This document shows positions 51,362-58,534 of a stretch of DNA of 64,000 nt, in pieces. Under the pieces are notes generated by a model, which was not told where the DNA came from, made no database searches, and saw only the letters and a program-made list of their open reading frames with translations. Numbering within the stretch: position 1 is the first letter of the stretch; every line of letters starts with the position of its first letter. The position numbers and the translations under genes are program-made. Source of the stretch: a virus; the IMG/VR virus record IMGVR_UViG_3300043411_000942, positions 168,938 through 232,937 of that record. One strand, given 5' to 3'.

Positions 51362-51553
51362 ATGTCACATCAACTATTACAGGTCATTGATTGCGAGCAA
51401 ACAAGGGAAATTCGGTATGTGGATAACACCTTGATACCTAGCAGTCATATCAACAACTTCTTAAAGGTGATCAGCCCATCCGGTAAGGAGTACACTCTTC
51501 AGTGCTCAGAGGACCTCCTTGAGGAGTTGTTCCCAAGCCCAGTAGAGACTTGA
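51362..51553 (+). CDS. Unknown small protein
   Basis: A 63-aa protein behind a GAGGGGAA ribosome site: MSHQLLQVIDCEQTREIRYV, then SGKEYTLQCSEDLLEELF. It is strand-rich and acidic at the end. Its place between virion genes, six bases after one and 33 before the next, fits co-expression. Family not recognised. Confidence 0.6.
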   Translation: MSHQLLQVIDCEQTREIRYVDNTLIPSSHINNFLKVISPSGKEYTLQCSEDLLEELFPSPVET

Positions 51554-51586
51554 TGCTCACCCTAGCCAACAAGGAATGGTAACTCT

Positions 51587-52066
51587 ATGGCCTTCCCAGG
51601 AGTGTTCAAACGAGGCTATATCTTCCAAAGAGGAGATCTACCTCTCTTCATTACGGACTCTAGTGGGAATGCGACCAACCCTTACAAGGTGACGTTCACT
51701 CTCTACTACCGTGCAGGTAATAGTCCGTGTGAGCTTCAGGTTGGACCTATAGACCGAACCCCCGTTCAAGCTAAGATTGGGGAGTACTATGTCTCTGGGG
51801 TTGCTGGGGAGTGCGGTCAGCCGGGCCAGTGGTACGTAGAGTGGAAGTACCAGGAGTCTTTCGGGTCTCAGTGGGTGTCCGATAAGATGGGGTTCAGTGT
51901 GTTTGAGACGACCCAATTCGCACCAGTAACCTACACAAGTTACCCTTGCGGCTGTGGAAACTCTTCGGGATGTGGATGCACGATTGCCAACCCCCGTGGA
52001 GGGTGTCAGTGGGGCTGTCGAAACTCTTGTCTCCAAGTGTCCTCTTGCGGAAAGTATGGGTGGTGA
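51587..52066 (+). CDS. Virion protein with Ig-like domain and Cys-rich tail
   Basis: The 159-aa protein has an N-terminal beta domain (about 10-105: RGYIFQRGDLPLFITDSSGN, GEYYVSGVAGECGQPGQWYVEW) shared with the next gene product (RGQQLGREDLNLFLTNASGH, GEYYASIIIPLDANLGEYRIRW). The C-terminal 50 residues carry 9-10 Cys in CxC patterns (CGCGNSSGCGC, CQWGCRNSC). That tail could bind metal or form disulfides outside the cell. Probably a duplicated neck or tail structural protein. Confidence 0.6.
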   Translation: MAFPGVFKRGYIFQRGDLPLFITDSSGNATNPYKVTFTLYYRAGNSPCELQVGPIDRTPVQAKIGEYYVSGVAGECGQPGQWYVEWKYQESFGSQWVSDKMGFSVFETTQFAPVTYTSYPCGCGNSSGCGCTIANPRGGCQWGCRNSCLQVSSCGKYGW

Positions 52067-52069
52067 GTC

Positions 52070-52549
52070 ATGGGCGTAGGTCTTCTTAGGGGTCAGCAGT
52101 TGGGTAGGGAGGACTTGAACCTTTTCCTGACCAATGCTTCCGGACACCCCGTCAATGCAGCAGAGATAAGCTACGCTATCTACGACTTCACTACTGGACT
52201 AGAGGTCTTGGTTGGGAGCAATCAGCGAACCCCTCTAAATCCAACAGTAGGGGAGTACTACGCGAGTATCATTATCCCTTTGGATGCGAACTTGGGTGAG
52301 TACCGTATACGTTGGGCAATCCAAGAGCTAATTGGTGGCCCACTCCAGACCGTAGTTCAAGAGTTTAGCGTTCAAGACCGAGATATGGTCATGCCAACGT
52401 GCTTCACTCCTACTCAAACAGACCTGATTCGCAGATTGCGAATGGTTCTCAGAGACCAGTGTGTCGGAGGTGAGGAGCTTGTTGAGTTAGATGTGGATGG
52501 TGAACTTATGCTTGTTAGATTGGACGAGCTTTGGGGGGCTATTCAGTGA
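52070..52549 (+). CDS. Fractured structural gene, part 1: N-extein plus 29-aa N-intein
   Basis: Residues 1-130 are the N-extein: a beta domain like the previous gene product, then TPTQTDLIRRLRMVLRDQ. Cys131 starts a 29-residue N-intein (CVGGEELVELDVDGELMLVR, then LDELWGAIQ). It has the Cys and strand pattern of block A and then stops. The rest of the intein and the rest of the protein are encoded in a separate gene at 53423. The joined exteins read RMVLRDQ + SPDKFYKFRPPAHEETVNQF, a continuous helix-rich neck-type sequence. The product should be made only after trans-splicing. Confidence 0.88.
   Translation: MGVGLLRGQQLGREDLNLFLTNASGHPVNAAEISYAIYDFTTGLEVLVGSNQRTPLNPTVGEYYASIIIPLDANLGEYRIRWAIQELIGGPLQTVVQEFSVQDRDMVMPTCFTPTQTDLIRRLRMVLRDQCVGGEELVELDVDGELMLVRLDELWGAIQ
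52460..52546 (+). mobile_element. Split intein, N-terminal fragment (29 codons)
   Basis: Starts at Cys131 (52460-52462) and runs to Gln159, just before the TGA. At 29 aa it is far shorter than the about-100 aa usual for split-intein N-fragments and resembles atypically split inteins. Complementary to 53423-53818. Confidence 0.88.
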
Positions 52550-53433
52550 CGGTTCTCCTCCAATTATTGGCAAAGCATGGTATCAGTTTAGATGCCTTCG
52601 TAAAGAAAGGTCGTCCCCCACTGGGAGTTAGGGAGAAGAGGGCTTTAATTGTCACGGAGCTACACCTATCTGGGTACTCTTGGGCCGAGATGTGTCAAAT
52701 CACTGGATTAGGTAATGCTGCTATTCAGAACCTATCTAGAGCAAAGGGGTGCGCTGCGGTAGTTAGAAAACGCAAGGAACTAGGTAGGAATGTTGGGTTG
52801 TCTTGGGCTGGTAATACAAGACCAGGTCAGTTAGAGAAGCAGTGGGCTAGAGGGGATTTCGACCGGCTTAGGGGCCGTATTAGACCAAAAGAAGAGAGAG
52901 CAGCTTTAGTTCGTGGTTGGACTCCAGAGAAACGAGCAGCAGCGTCAGTACGAAGTTTGAAGTTATGGCAAAGTCCAAAAGTTAGGGGTCACCTATTAGG
53001 TTTTCACCGTGACCCACTTGAGCGTAGTAGACGATCGAAGTTGCAAGTTGTGCGCATGCTCCAAACTCCTACAACCTACCTAAGGGGTAAGTTTGATTGG
53101 GTACCTACCCCAAAAGGGATAAGCTCCAAAGCAAGAGTTCGGTCGTCCTATGAAGCTGCGGCAATATCTGTACTTGAGGCTGATGTAACGGTAGCTAAGT
53201 ACAGCTATGAGTTAGTCTTTATGGTTGAAGGTGGTAGGTGGATAATACCCGACTTCCTTGTAGAGTACTCAACTGGAATTACAACTCTAGTTGAGGTAAA
53301 AGCGTCTTGGGTTTTGAGTCTGCCGAGTGATCACAAGGTTAAGCAAAGACTTGAGTTATCCCGTCGACTAGCTGAGCAGAACAACTGGCACTTCGAGATT
53401 TGGACAGAAAAGGAGCTGCGTAATGCTCTCTGA
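52546..53433 (+). CDS. PD-(D/E)XK-type homing endonuclease between split-intein halves
   Basis: GTG 52546 overlaps the upstream stop (GTGA); a TTG at 52531 is also in frame. The about-295-aa protein has an HTH-like N-terminus (SGYSWAEMCQITGLGNAAIQNLSRAKG). A basic middle rich in Arg/Lys follows (TPEKRAAASVRSLKLW). The nuclease domain near the C-terminus reads SSYEAAAISVL, WIIPDFLVEY and TTLVEVKAS, which fit the Glu, Asp and E-x-K ligands of TnsA/T7-endonuclease-like PD-(D/E)XK enzymes. It lies exactly between the two intein-bearing genes. It would cut the unbroken homologous gene and so spread the whole cassette. Confidence 0.75.
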   Translation: MTVLLQLLAKHGISLDAFVKKGRPPLGVREKRALIVTELHLSGYSWAEMCQITGLGNAAIQNLSRAKGCAAVVRKRKELGRNVGLSWAGNTRPGQLEKQWARGDFDRLRGRIRPKEERAALVRGWTPEKRAAASVRSLKLWQSPKVRGHLLGFHRDPLERSRRSKLQVVRMLQTPTTYLRGKFDWVPTPKGISSKARVRSSYEAAAISVLEADVTVAKYSYELVFMVEGGRWIIPDFLVEYSTGITTLVEVKASWVLSLPSDHKVKQRLELSRRLAEQNNWHFEIWTEKELRNAL

Positions 53434-53818
53434 TATACAACGAAGTAGGGTAAGGGCGGCCTTTACTGTAGGAAAGCTCAAGGTCAGATCCGTATCCCCT
53501 AGCGGGAGTATGGAATGGAAACGGGTTGTTGATGTGCAACGAGCTGAAGTCCCATGGGAGACTATCTACGAAGTAAGCTCAGACTTAGGATCAATGGTTT
53601 TGACTAGTGGTCACCGAGTTTTCACTTCTCCTGTAACCAAGACGGAAACTTCGAAACTTTGCCATGGGGTAAGATTACTGTCCGTGGTAGGCAGTTTAGT
53701 TAGTTCCTCAACCGTGGTAAGTGTGCAACAGATTGCTAGCCGACAGTTCATGTACGACTTAACAGCTGAAGATTGGCATAACTTTGTGCTATTTAGGTCT
53801 AAGAGTGTCATTAGCAAC
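53423..53818 (+). mobile_element. Split intein, C-terminal fragment (132 codons)
   Basis: Runs from the start codon to Asn132 (53816-53818), directly before Ser133. It holds splicing blocks B, F and G, so the break in the intein lies after block A. There is no LAGLIDADG domain. Confidence 0.88.
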
Positions 53819-54319
53819 TCCCCTGACAAGTTTTACAAGTTCCGGCCTCCAGCTCATGAGGAAACGGTCAACCAATTCAGTCGGGTGTTTGGTTATATCT
53901 GGGAGGACGCAGAGTTGCTAGAGTATCTTGAGAGGTCTCTAGACATGATCATTGCGTCCCCTCCTAGGACCCCATTCAATGGCATTGACCAGATGACTCA
54001 GATCCGACCAGAGTGGAGGACGCTCCTCATCACGGGTGGGATGTTCTGGGCACTTCAAGCCCTGCAAATTAACTGGACGGCAGATGAGTTCTCGTACTCG
54101 ATCGGCGGGATCTCCCTAGACTTAGACAAGTCAAGTAAGTATGACACCCTGAAACAAGGTGCAAGCGACCAGTTCGATAAGCAACTTGAGAAGGCCAAAG
54201 CGACCGTCAAGTTCATCAAGGGGCTACAGCAGCCTAAGTACGGGATGGGCGTGCGCAGCGCCTTCGGCCCGTTCCAAAGTAGGGGCGCTATATCTCCGCG
54301 AAAATTCATGGGAATTTAG
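53423..54319 (+). CDS. Fractured structural gene, part 2: 132-aa C-intein plus C-extein
   Basis: The ATG at 53423 has AGGAG 7 bases upstream. Residues 1-132 are the C-intein: block B-like LTSGHRVFTS (His64), block F MYDLTAEDWHNFVL, and the end SVISN, with Ser131 in place of the usual penultimate His. Ser133 is the +1 residue. The C-extein (133-298) begins SPDKFYKFRPPAHEETVNQF and continues FGYIWEDAELLEYLERSLDM and a helical end. It completes the protein begun at 52070; trans-splicing would give about 296 aa. It probably belongs to a neck or tail-connector protein. Confidence 0.88.
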   Translation: MLSDIQRSRVRAAFTVGKLKVRSVSPSGSMEWKRVVDVQRAEVPWETIYEVSSDLGSMVLTSGHRVFTSPVTKTETSKLCHGVRLLSVVGSLVSSSTVVSVQQIASRQFMYDLTAEDWHNFVLFRSKSVISNSPDKFYKFRPPAHEETVNQFSRVFGYIWEDAELLEYLERSLDMIIASPPRTPFNGIDQMTQIRPEWRTLLITGGMFWALQALQINWTADEFSYSIGGISLDLDKSSKYDTLKQGASDQFDKQLEKAKATVKFIKGLQQPKYGMGVRSAFGPFQSRGAISPRKFMGI

Positions 54320-54373
54320 TTTTTCACCGTATCGAGGTTGACTTTTCCGTTGTGCCGATCCATACTTAGGTCA

Positions 54374-55762
54374 ATGCCAAATAAGGGTCGTTGTGCCTGT
54401 CCTGCGTGTGGGAAGAACCTAGCCCCAAAGAGTATTCACGCTCACACTCTTGAGTGCGTTGATTGGAAGACAAAGTACGGTGACCCGTACCCGTACTTCA
54501 AGTTCAATGGTACCCCACACCAATACTCTGACGTAGCTCAGGAGGGCATTGACTATGTTCGATGTCGAGTGTGTCTTGAGTATGGGTGGGACTTTCGGTT
54601 CAAGCGCATGATGGATCACCTTAAAGGGGTCCACGGTCTTAGTGAGGCTCAGTATCTGCTGAGGTTCCCTGCGGCTCTAGTAAGGTTGCAGTCTACCCTA
54701 AGTAAGAGGCAGGGAACGGTACAGGGTAGGTTTGGAGTTAGTAACGTTTTTCAAGCTGACGTAGTTAAAGCTAAGTCCAAAGCTTCTTTGCTTGAGCGTC
54801 ATGGGGTAACCAGTCCGATTCAAGCTAGTTCGGTACGAGCAAAGATCGATGCTACGAATCTTGCTCGTTACGGGGTGACTAACCCTTTTGCCTCCTCAGA
54901 GGTGAAACAACGCATTCGAGCCACCAACCTAGAGCGATTCGGCGTCGAGAACCCTAACCAAGCTCCTGAAATTATACAACAACGTATAGCTACTAACCAG
55001 GAGCGGTACGGTGCAGATCACTATCTTGAGACTCCCGAGTTCAAAGAGAAGTTCAAGGCAACTTCTTTGGAGAGGTACGGCACTGTGCATCCTATGCAGT
55101 CCCCAGAGGGTAGGTTACCTTGTGAGACTAGTATGCTTGCTAGTCTTGGTGTTACCTACCCATTTCGATCTGATGCTGTACAAAGTAAGGCCTACGCAAC
55201 ATCCGTTGCGAACCATGGGGGGCAGCACCATCTCTCAGACCCAGCAATCATTGAGGCACGGAAGCAGCACCTAATGGAGCTTTACGGAGTTGACAACATC
55301 TCTAAGGTACCAGCGGTTAAAGAGAGGATCATCGCCAAGATTAAGGAGCGGTTTCGAGACGGAGCTATCCCACGAATTACGACTCCAGAGAGGGTATTTA
55401 GAGACCTTGTACCTGAGCGTGTGGTGTATTCTGGGGACTTTGAGTACTGGGTAACGTGGGCAAATGGGAGACGTAAGAATCCTGACTTTGTGGTACTAAC
55501 CGAGGAGCAGTACGCAGCGTATAGGGCTGGGGTCCCTTTGGGAGACCTACGGACCTACCTTGTGGTTGAGGTCAATGGTGTTTGGTGGCATACTAAGCAC
55601 AAGAACATGACGCGCGAGGCTAGGGAGAAAGAGTTTGTAGACGGCTACGCTTCAGTTGGTGTGAGTTGTTTGGTTGTTTGGGAGGACGATCTAGAAACCA
55701 AACCAGAGTCTATTCAGCAGCAGGTCAGCGCGTTTCTTGTGCAACCGAAGGTTAGAGGTTAA
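54374..55762 (+). CDS. Zinc-finger Vsr-like homing endonuclease with YGV repeats
   Basis: From ATG 54374 the protein has 462 aa (open upstream to TTG 54338). The N-terminus has two C2H2-like fingers: CACPACGKN...HAHTLEC and CRVCLEYGWDF...HLKGVHGLSEAQYL, the latter like MucR/Ros. Residues about 115-315 hold about seven units of the form ERxGVxNPFQ...VKxxIxATN, probably DNA-reading. The C-terminal 120 residues read NPDFVVL...VVEVNGVWWH...CLVVWEDDLE, matching the Vsr/EDxHD nuclease fold. It lies 55 bases after the C-half of the fractured gene, next to the other homing gene. Confidence 0.75.
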   Translation: MPNKGRCACPACGKNLAPKSIHAHTLECVDWKTKYGDPYPYFKFNGTPHQYSDVAQEGIDYVRCRVCLEYGWDFRFKRMMDHLKGVHGLSEAQYLLRFPAALVRLQSTLSKRQGTVQGRFGVSNVFQADVVKAKSKASLLERHGVTSPIQASSVRAKIDATNLARYGVTNPFASSEVKQRIRATNLERFGVENPNQAPEIIQQRIATNQERYGADHYLETPEFKEKFKATSLERYGTVHPMQSPEGRLPCETSMLASLGVTYPFRSDAVQSKAYATSVANHGGQHHLSDPAIIEARKQHLMELYGVDNISKVPAVKERIIAKIKERFRDGAIPRITTPERVFRDLVPERVVYSGDFEYWVTWANGRRKNPDFVVLTEEQYAAYRAGVPLGDLRTYLVVEVNGVWWHTKHKNMTREAREKEFVDGYASVGVSCLVVWEDDLETKPESIQQQVSAFLVQPKVRG

Positions 55763-55763
55763 T

Positions 55764-56030
55764 ATGACTCTCAAATCCAGATCAAACAACGTCGACATTA
55801 CACCAGCGGAAGCCTTTGAGAAGCAGGTCTCTGGGATCGCCAACACTCTCGCAGAGATCGACTGCGGCGCGATCCACGGCGGCAACTGGCGCTTGCCGTG
55901 TCAAATCTGCATCGGTCGAGAGCGGGACCTTGGGAAGCAACTCCTGAGCGCAATCCAGGACGAGTCGGTTCGGAGGATGGTGCAGCGAGGACACGATGCA
56001 CGCGATGGGAACAAAAAGCGAGGCCCATGA
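55764..56030 (+). CDS. Unknown small protein
   Basis: ATG 55764 follows AGAGGTTA; the open frame extends back to 55737 within the previous gene. The 88-aa protein contains ITPAEAFEKQVSGIANTLAE and a Cys pair LPCQICIG, and ends in a basic tail. The LPCxIC pattern may bind metal. Family not recognised. Confidence 0.6.
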   Translation: MTLKSRSNNVDITPAEAFEKQVSGIANTLAEIDCGAIHGGNWRLPCQICIGRERDLGKQLLSAIQDESVRRMVQRGHDARDGNKKRGP

Positions 56031-56054
56031 CGCTGCTTGGTGTATACCCTGTCA

Positions 56055-56204
56055 ATGCAACTGACTTGGGCTACCTACTGGCACCTGAACGAGCTTCAAC
56101 GCGAGGAAGTCTCTTTCCATGTGAAGGGTAAGCATGTCCATGACCTTGGAGCTGGAAACGGTAACCTCATCTTCGGCAAATTTGCCGTAGGGCTAAGGTT
56201 GTGA
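56055..56204 (+). pseudogene. N-terminal remnant of a class I methyltransferase
   Basis: The 49-codon frame reads WATYWHLNELQREEVSFHVK and then HVHDLGAGNGNL, which is motif I of SAM-dependent methyltransferases. It then runs to a stop at 56202. The frame shift to the next fragment happens with no room for motifs II-IV. I read it as the 5' end of a gene that lost its centre. The remaining C-terminal part follows at 56201. Confidence 0.5.
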
Positions 56205-56524
56205 TATACTTGGGGAAGAACACAGATGGTTCCGCATGTGGCCAACCGGAGTTCTTTGACGACCAGCTCTATCGAGAGCTTCTTGCCTACCATAGCGATC
56301 GATTCAACACGCTTGTAGTCGTGGGTGGTGTAAGAGATCTCAAACGTACCCCGATGGGGGAGGAGCTAGCTGGGCTCAACCTTAACTCAGGTCCAGTAAT
56401 GTACTACGACCAAGTGGAGAGAGGAAGAGAAGTGCCTGTAACTCATCGGAGCAATTACGATTTTCTTCCTACGCTCCACGTAGATCAAGTCAAGTGGGAG
56501 GGCGAGTGTGAGGGGGAGCAATGA
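56201..56524 (+). CDS. C-terminal remnant of a class I methyltransferase
   Basis: The GTG start overlaps the upstream stop and the frame encodes 107 aa. In this frame the bases just before the GTG already read RRAKV, continuing VIYLGKNTDGSACG, DQLYRELLAYHSDRFNTLVVV and GEELAGLN, a C-terminal end known from phage and bacterial class I methyltransferases. The catalytic middle is absent. It may be translated as a small protein, but catalysis is very unlikely. Its stop overlaps the next gene by 4 bases. Confidence 0.6.
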   Translation: MIYLGKNTDGSACGQPEFFDDQLYRELLAYHSDRFNTLVVVGGVRDLKRTPMGEELAGLNLNSGPVMYYDQVERGREVPVTHRSNYDFLPTLHVDQVKWEGECEGEQ

Positions 56525-56853
56525 GGCGAGACATTTCAGCTGACTCGAAAGCCACCCACTACTGCAAGTATTGCGGGTTAACAATGCAACCCGACGACGT
56601 GATCGAGTGCCCGGTGTGCGACGGTGACTTGTGTGATCCAAAAAAGCGCGAACCTGAGGCGGCAACTACCACCTACCAGAGCAGGTACGAGGGTGTTCAA
56701 CGAGCAATTCAAACCCCAGAGGATGCACTCAAGAAGGCTCAGGAGTGCGTCCCAAGTCTAAAGGGTGCCAGCGTAACTAACCTTGCGGATGTGCAAGCTG
56801 CCCTTGTCACCTTAGCTCGTAAGGTGCTAGAGTTAGAGTACGAGTGGAGCTAA
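56521..56853 (+). CDS. Zinc-ribbon small protein
   Basis: The 110-aa protein has an N-terminal zinc ribbon, YCKYCGLTM...CPVCDGDLC, followed by a helical C-terminal half (TPEDALKKAQECV...LVTLARKVLELEYEWS). It overlaps the preceding stop (ATGA) and starts a run of three short zinc-ribbon genes (56521, 56855, 57047). Function unknown. Confidence 0.7.
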   Translation: MRRDISADSKATHYCKYCGLTMQPDDVIECPVCDGDLCDPKKREPEAATTTYQSRYEGVQRAIQTPEDALKKAQECVPSLKGASVTNLADVQAALVTLARKVLELEYEWS

Positions 56854-56854
56854 G

Positions 56855-57043
56855 ATGCCAACCTACGAATACATTTGTACGTCTTGTGAGAAGGAGTGGG
56901 AGCAATTCCAGTCTATTACTGAGCCTCCCACACAGGAGTGCTTACACTGTCAAGCACCTACTGCGAAGAGGGTGATTAGTAAGGGCACTGGGTTCCAGCT
57001 CATGGGTAAGGGTTGGGCAGCTGACAACTACTCAAAGGATTGA
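56855..57043 (+). CDS. FmdB-like zinc ribbon
   Basis: The 62-aa protein MPTYEYICTSCEKEWEQFQS continues TQECLHCQAPTAKRVISKGTG, the standard FmdB regulatory-type ribbon with two CxxC pairs and the MPTY start. One base separates it from the upstream stop. It is a smaller relative of the protein at 45178. Confidence 0.8.
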   Translation: MPTYEYICTSCEKEWEQFQSITEPPTQECLHCQAPTAKRVISKGTGFQLMGKGWAADNYSKD

Positions 57044-57046
57044 GTG

Positions 57047-57250
57047 ATGGAGCAATCTACGCTAATGTGCCCCCAGCATCCCGAGGAAGGACTCCTCAGG
57101 GAAGAGTACGGACCTGATGGTCGAACAGGGTTTTGCCTTAAGTGCTTACAGCATTACAAGCTCTGCAACGCTGTCCAGTACATGAGTAAATGCAATGACC
57201 TCCTAGGGCACCCTGGGAAGCATGTTGATAGTCGGGGGTCCAGATGGTAA
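57047..57250 (+). CDS. Cys/His-rich small protein
   Basis: ATG 57047 gives 67 aa (GTG 57044 also possible). MCPQHPEEGLL and FCLKCLQHYKLC, then SKCNDLLGHPGKHVDSRG give a Cys/His set that could hold zinc. The last 7 bases overlap the NADAR gene, so they are coupled. Family not recognised. Confidence 0.65.
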   Translation: MEQSTLMCPQHPEEGLLREEYGPDGRTGFCLKCLQHYKLCNAVQYMSKCNDLLGHPGKHVDSRGSRW

Positions 57251-57726
57251 AGCATGACGATCTTCAGGTAATCGAGTTCTACAGCCCCAGCAATGCCTAT
57301 GGGGCCTTTTCCAACTTCTCTAAGCACGCAGTGAGTCTTGACGGGAAGACTTGGCCTACGTCGGAGCATTACTTTCAGGCGATGAAGTTTGAGGGCACTC
57401 CAGTCGAAAGTATTGTGCGTAAGGCCTATAGCGCTGGGGAAGCTGCTAGAATTGGCCGTGACCGAAGTAACCCACTCCGTAAAGACTGGGAGGCAGTCAA
57501 GCATGATGTAATGCGTAGAGTTATTTACGCAAAATTCACACAGCATAATGACCTTCGTAAGCTACTACTCTCCACTGGGGACAAAAAGCTTGTTGAGCAC
57601 ACTGAAAAGGATAGCTACTGGGGAGACGGAGGGGATGGGTCTGGGGGGAACATGCTGGGGTTAATCTTGATGGAGACCCGAACTCGCATTAGAATTATGG
57701 CCAACGCACACACACTTGAAGAGTGA
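57244..57726 (+). CDS. NADAR (YbiA-like) family protein
   Basis: The 160-aa protein has the full NADAR pattern: GAFSNFSKHAVSLDGKTWPT, SEHYFQAMKFEG, KDWEAVKHDVMRRVIYAKFTQH, and the C-terminal HTEKDSYWGDGGDGSGGNML. NADARs are N-glycosidase-like proteins that act on NAD-related or ADP-ribose substrates. Some remove ADP-ribose from guanine in DNA and so undo DarT-type toxins. A phage copy could counter such defence or act in nucleotide metabolism. The first is inference. Key residues (Trp/Glu of TWPTSEH and GDG) are present. Confidence 0.88.
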   Translation: MVKHDDLQVIEFYSPSNAYGAFSNFSKHAVSLDGKTWPTSEHYFQAMKFEGTPVESIVRKAYSAGEAARIGRDRSNPLRKDWEAVKHDVMRRVIYAKFTQHNDLRKLLLSTGDKKLVEHTEKDSYWGDGGDGSGGNMLGLILMETRTRIRIMANAHTLEE

Positions 57727-57735
57727 GGTGTCTGC

Positions 57736-58068
57736 ATGATGTGCGGAATCGCTAGGTTAGTGTTCAAAGTCATCCCTAAGTCCCCTTATCTTATCCTAGA
57801 GGCTCGGTCCAAGTCTGGTGGAGGTCCTTGGTCCGTGCAGTTACGTTTATGGTCTATGCCTGACGAAACAGGGACGTGTATGGCGAACTATTCGTTCCTT
57901 TCGAATAAGGCTAATGGCCATCTTGGTGATTCGTTTAGGCTTACCCTTGGTAGGGGTAAAGGTGGCGACAGCTCAATCATTCAAGCCCCAACTTTTGACA
58001 CGGATACAGAAGTTATAGAGCTAGACTTCCTTGAGTCTGGAGTTCCACCAAGGAGACTTTTGCACTAG
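57736..58068 (+). CDS. Unknown small protein
   Basis: The 110-aa beta-rich protein has LVFKVIPKSPYLILEARSKS, VQLRLWSMPDETGTC and EVIELDFLESG. No Cys pairs or membrane segments. Starts at ATG 57736 or 57739. It lies 9 bases after the NADAR gene and 54 before the next start, so it may share their transcript. Family not recognised. Confidence 0.6.
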   Translation: MMCGIARLVFKVIPKSPYLILEARSKSGGGPWSVQLRLWSMPDETGTCMANYSFLSNKANGHLGDSFRLTLGRGKGGDSSIIQAPTFDTDTEVIELDFLESGVPPRRLLH

Positions 58069-58122
58069 ACTTTGGACTTCGCTTGGGGTATGTGTGATGG
58101 TAACTTTTCACTAGGAGATGAG

Positions 58123-58461
58123 ATGACTACAGAAGCTACAGTAACTGAAGAAGTTCCGACCCAGAAGAAGGTCCTGACGATTGAGGACCCCATTGACGAG
58201 GAGACCTTGGAGCGATTCAAGACCCTCCAGGGGGTTCGGATGCAGTGTGCGGAGCGACTTTTGGATCTAGAGCAGGAGAAGGTTCGTACCCTCCGTATGG
58301 CAGCTGGAATTGACCAGGACCGCCAGAAGGTGTTTGAGGCTCAGTTGGTAGCTCGCGGGCTTCCACCGAACTTCCCCGTCGAGATCGACGCTACCACTGG
58401 AAAGATTACTCCCGTGATCACTGGGGACGGGCAAGTTGAGGCTGTTGACCAGCCTTCCTGA
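58123..58461 (+). CDS. Unknown acidic small protein
   Basis: ATG 58123 has AGGAG 7 bases upstream and gives 112 aa; the frame is open to 58072 but without a site. The helical middle (DEETLERFKTLQGVRMQCAERLLDLEQEKVRTL) is flanked by acidic ends. The C-terminal PNFPVEIDATTGKI is strand-like. It precedes a good terminator and closes this transcription unit. Family not recognised. Confidence 0.65.
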   Translation: MTTEATVTEEVPTQKKVLTIEDPIDEETLERFKTLQGVRMQCAERLLDLEQEKVRTLRMAAGIDQDRQKVFEAQLVARGLPPNFPVEIDATTGKITPVITGDGQVEAVDQPS

Positions 58462-58480
58462 ATTCTGAAGTGAGACGTAG

Positions 58481-58511
58481 AGGGGGAGTGAGCTAACGGC
58501 TTACTCCCCTT
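58481..58511 (+). terminator. Hairpin terminator
   Basis: Bases 58481-58493 pair with 58499-58511 (13 bp, two G-U) around a 5-nt loop, followed by a short T-rich tract. Separates the moron-like genes from the next structural block. Confidence 0.75.
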
Positions 58512-58534
58512 TCTACTTATGTCCTGTACCAAGT

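Noticed and set aside
56027-56131. 34-codon ORF starting MTLLGVYPVNATDLGYLL
   Set aside because: It overlaps the methyltransferase remnant in another frame. The motif I frame (56055) is a better explanation.
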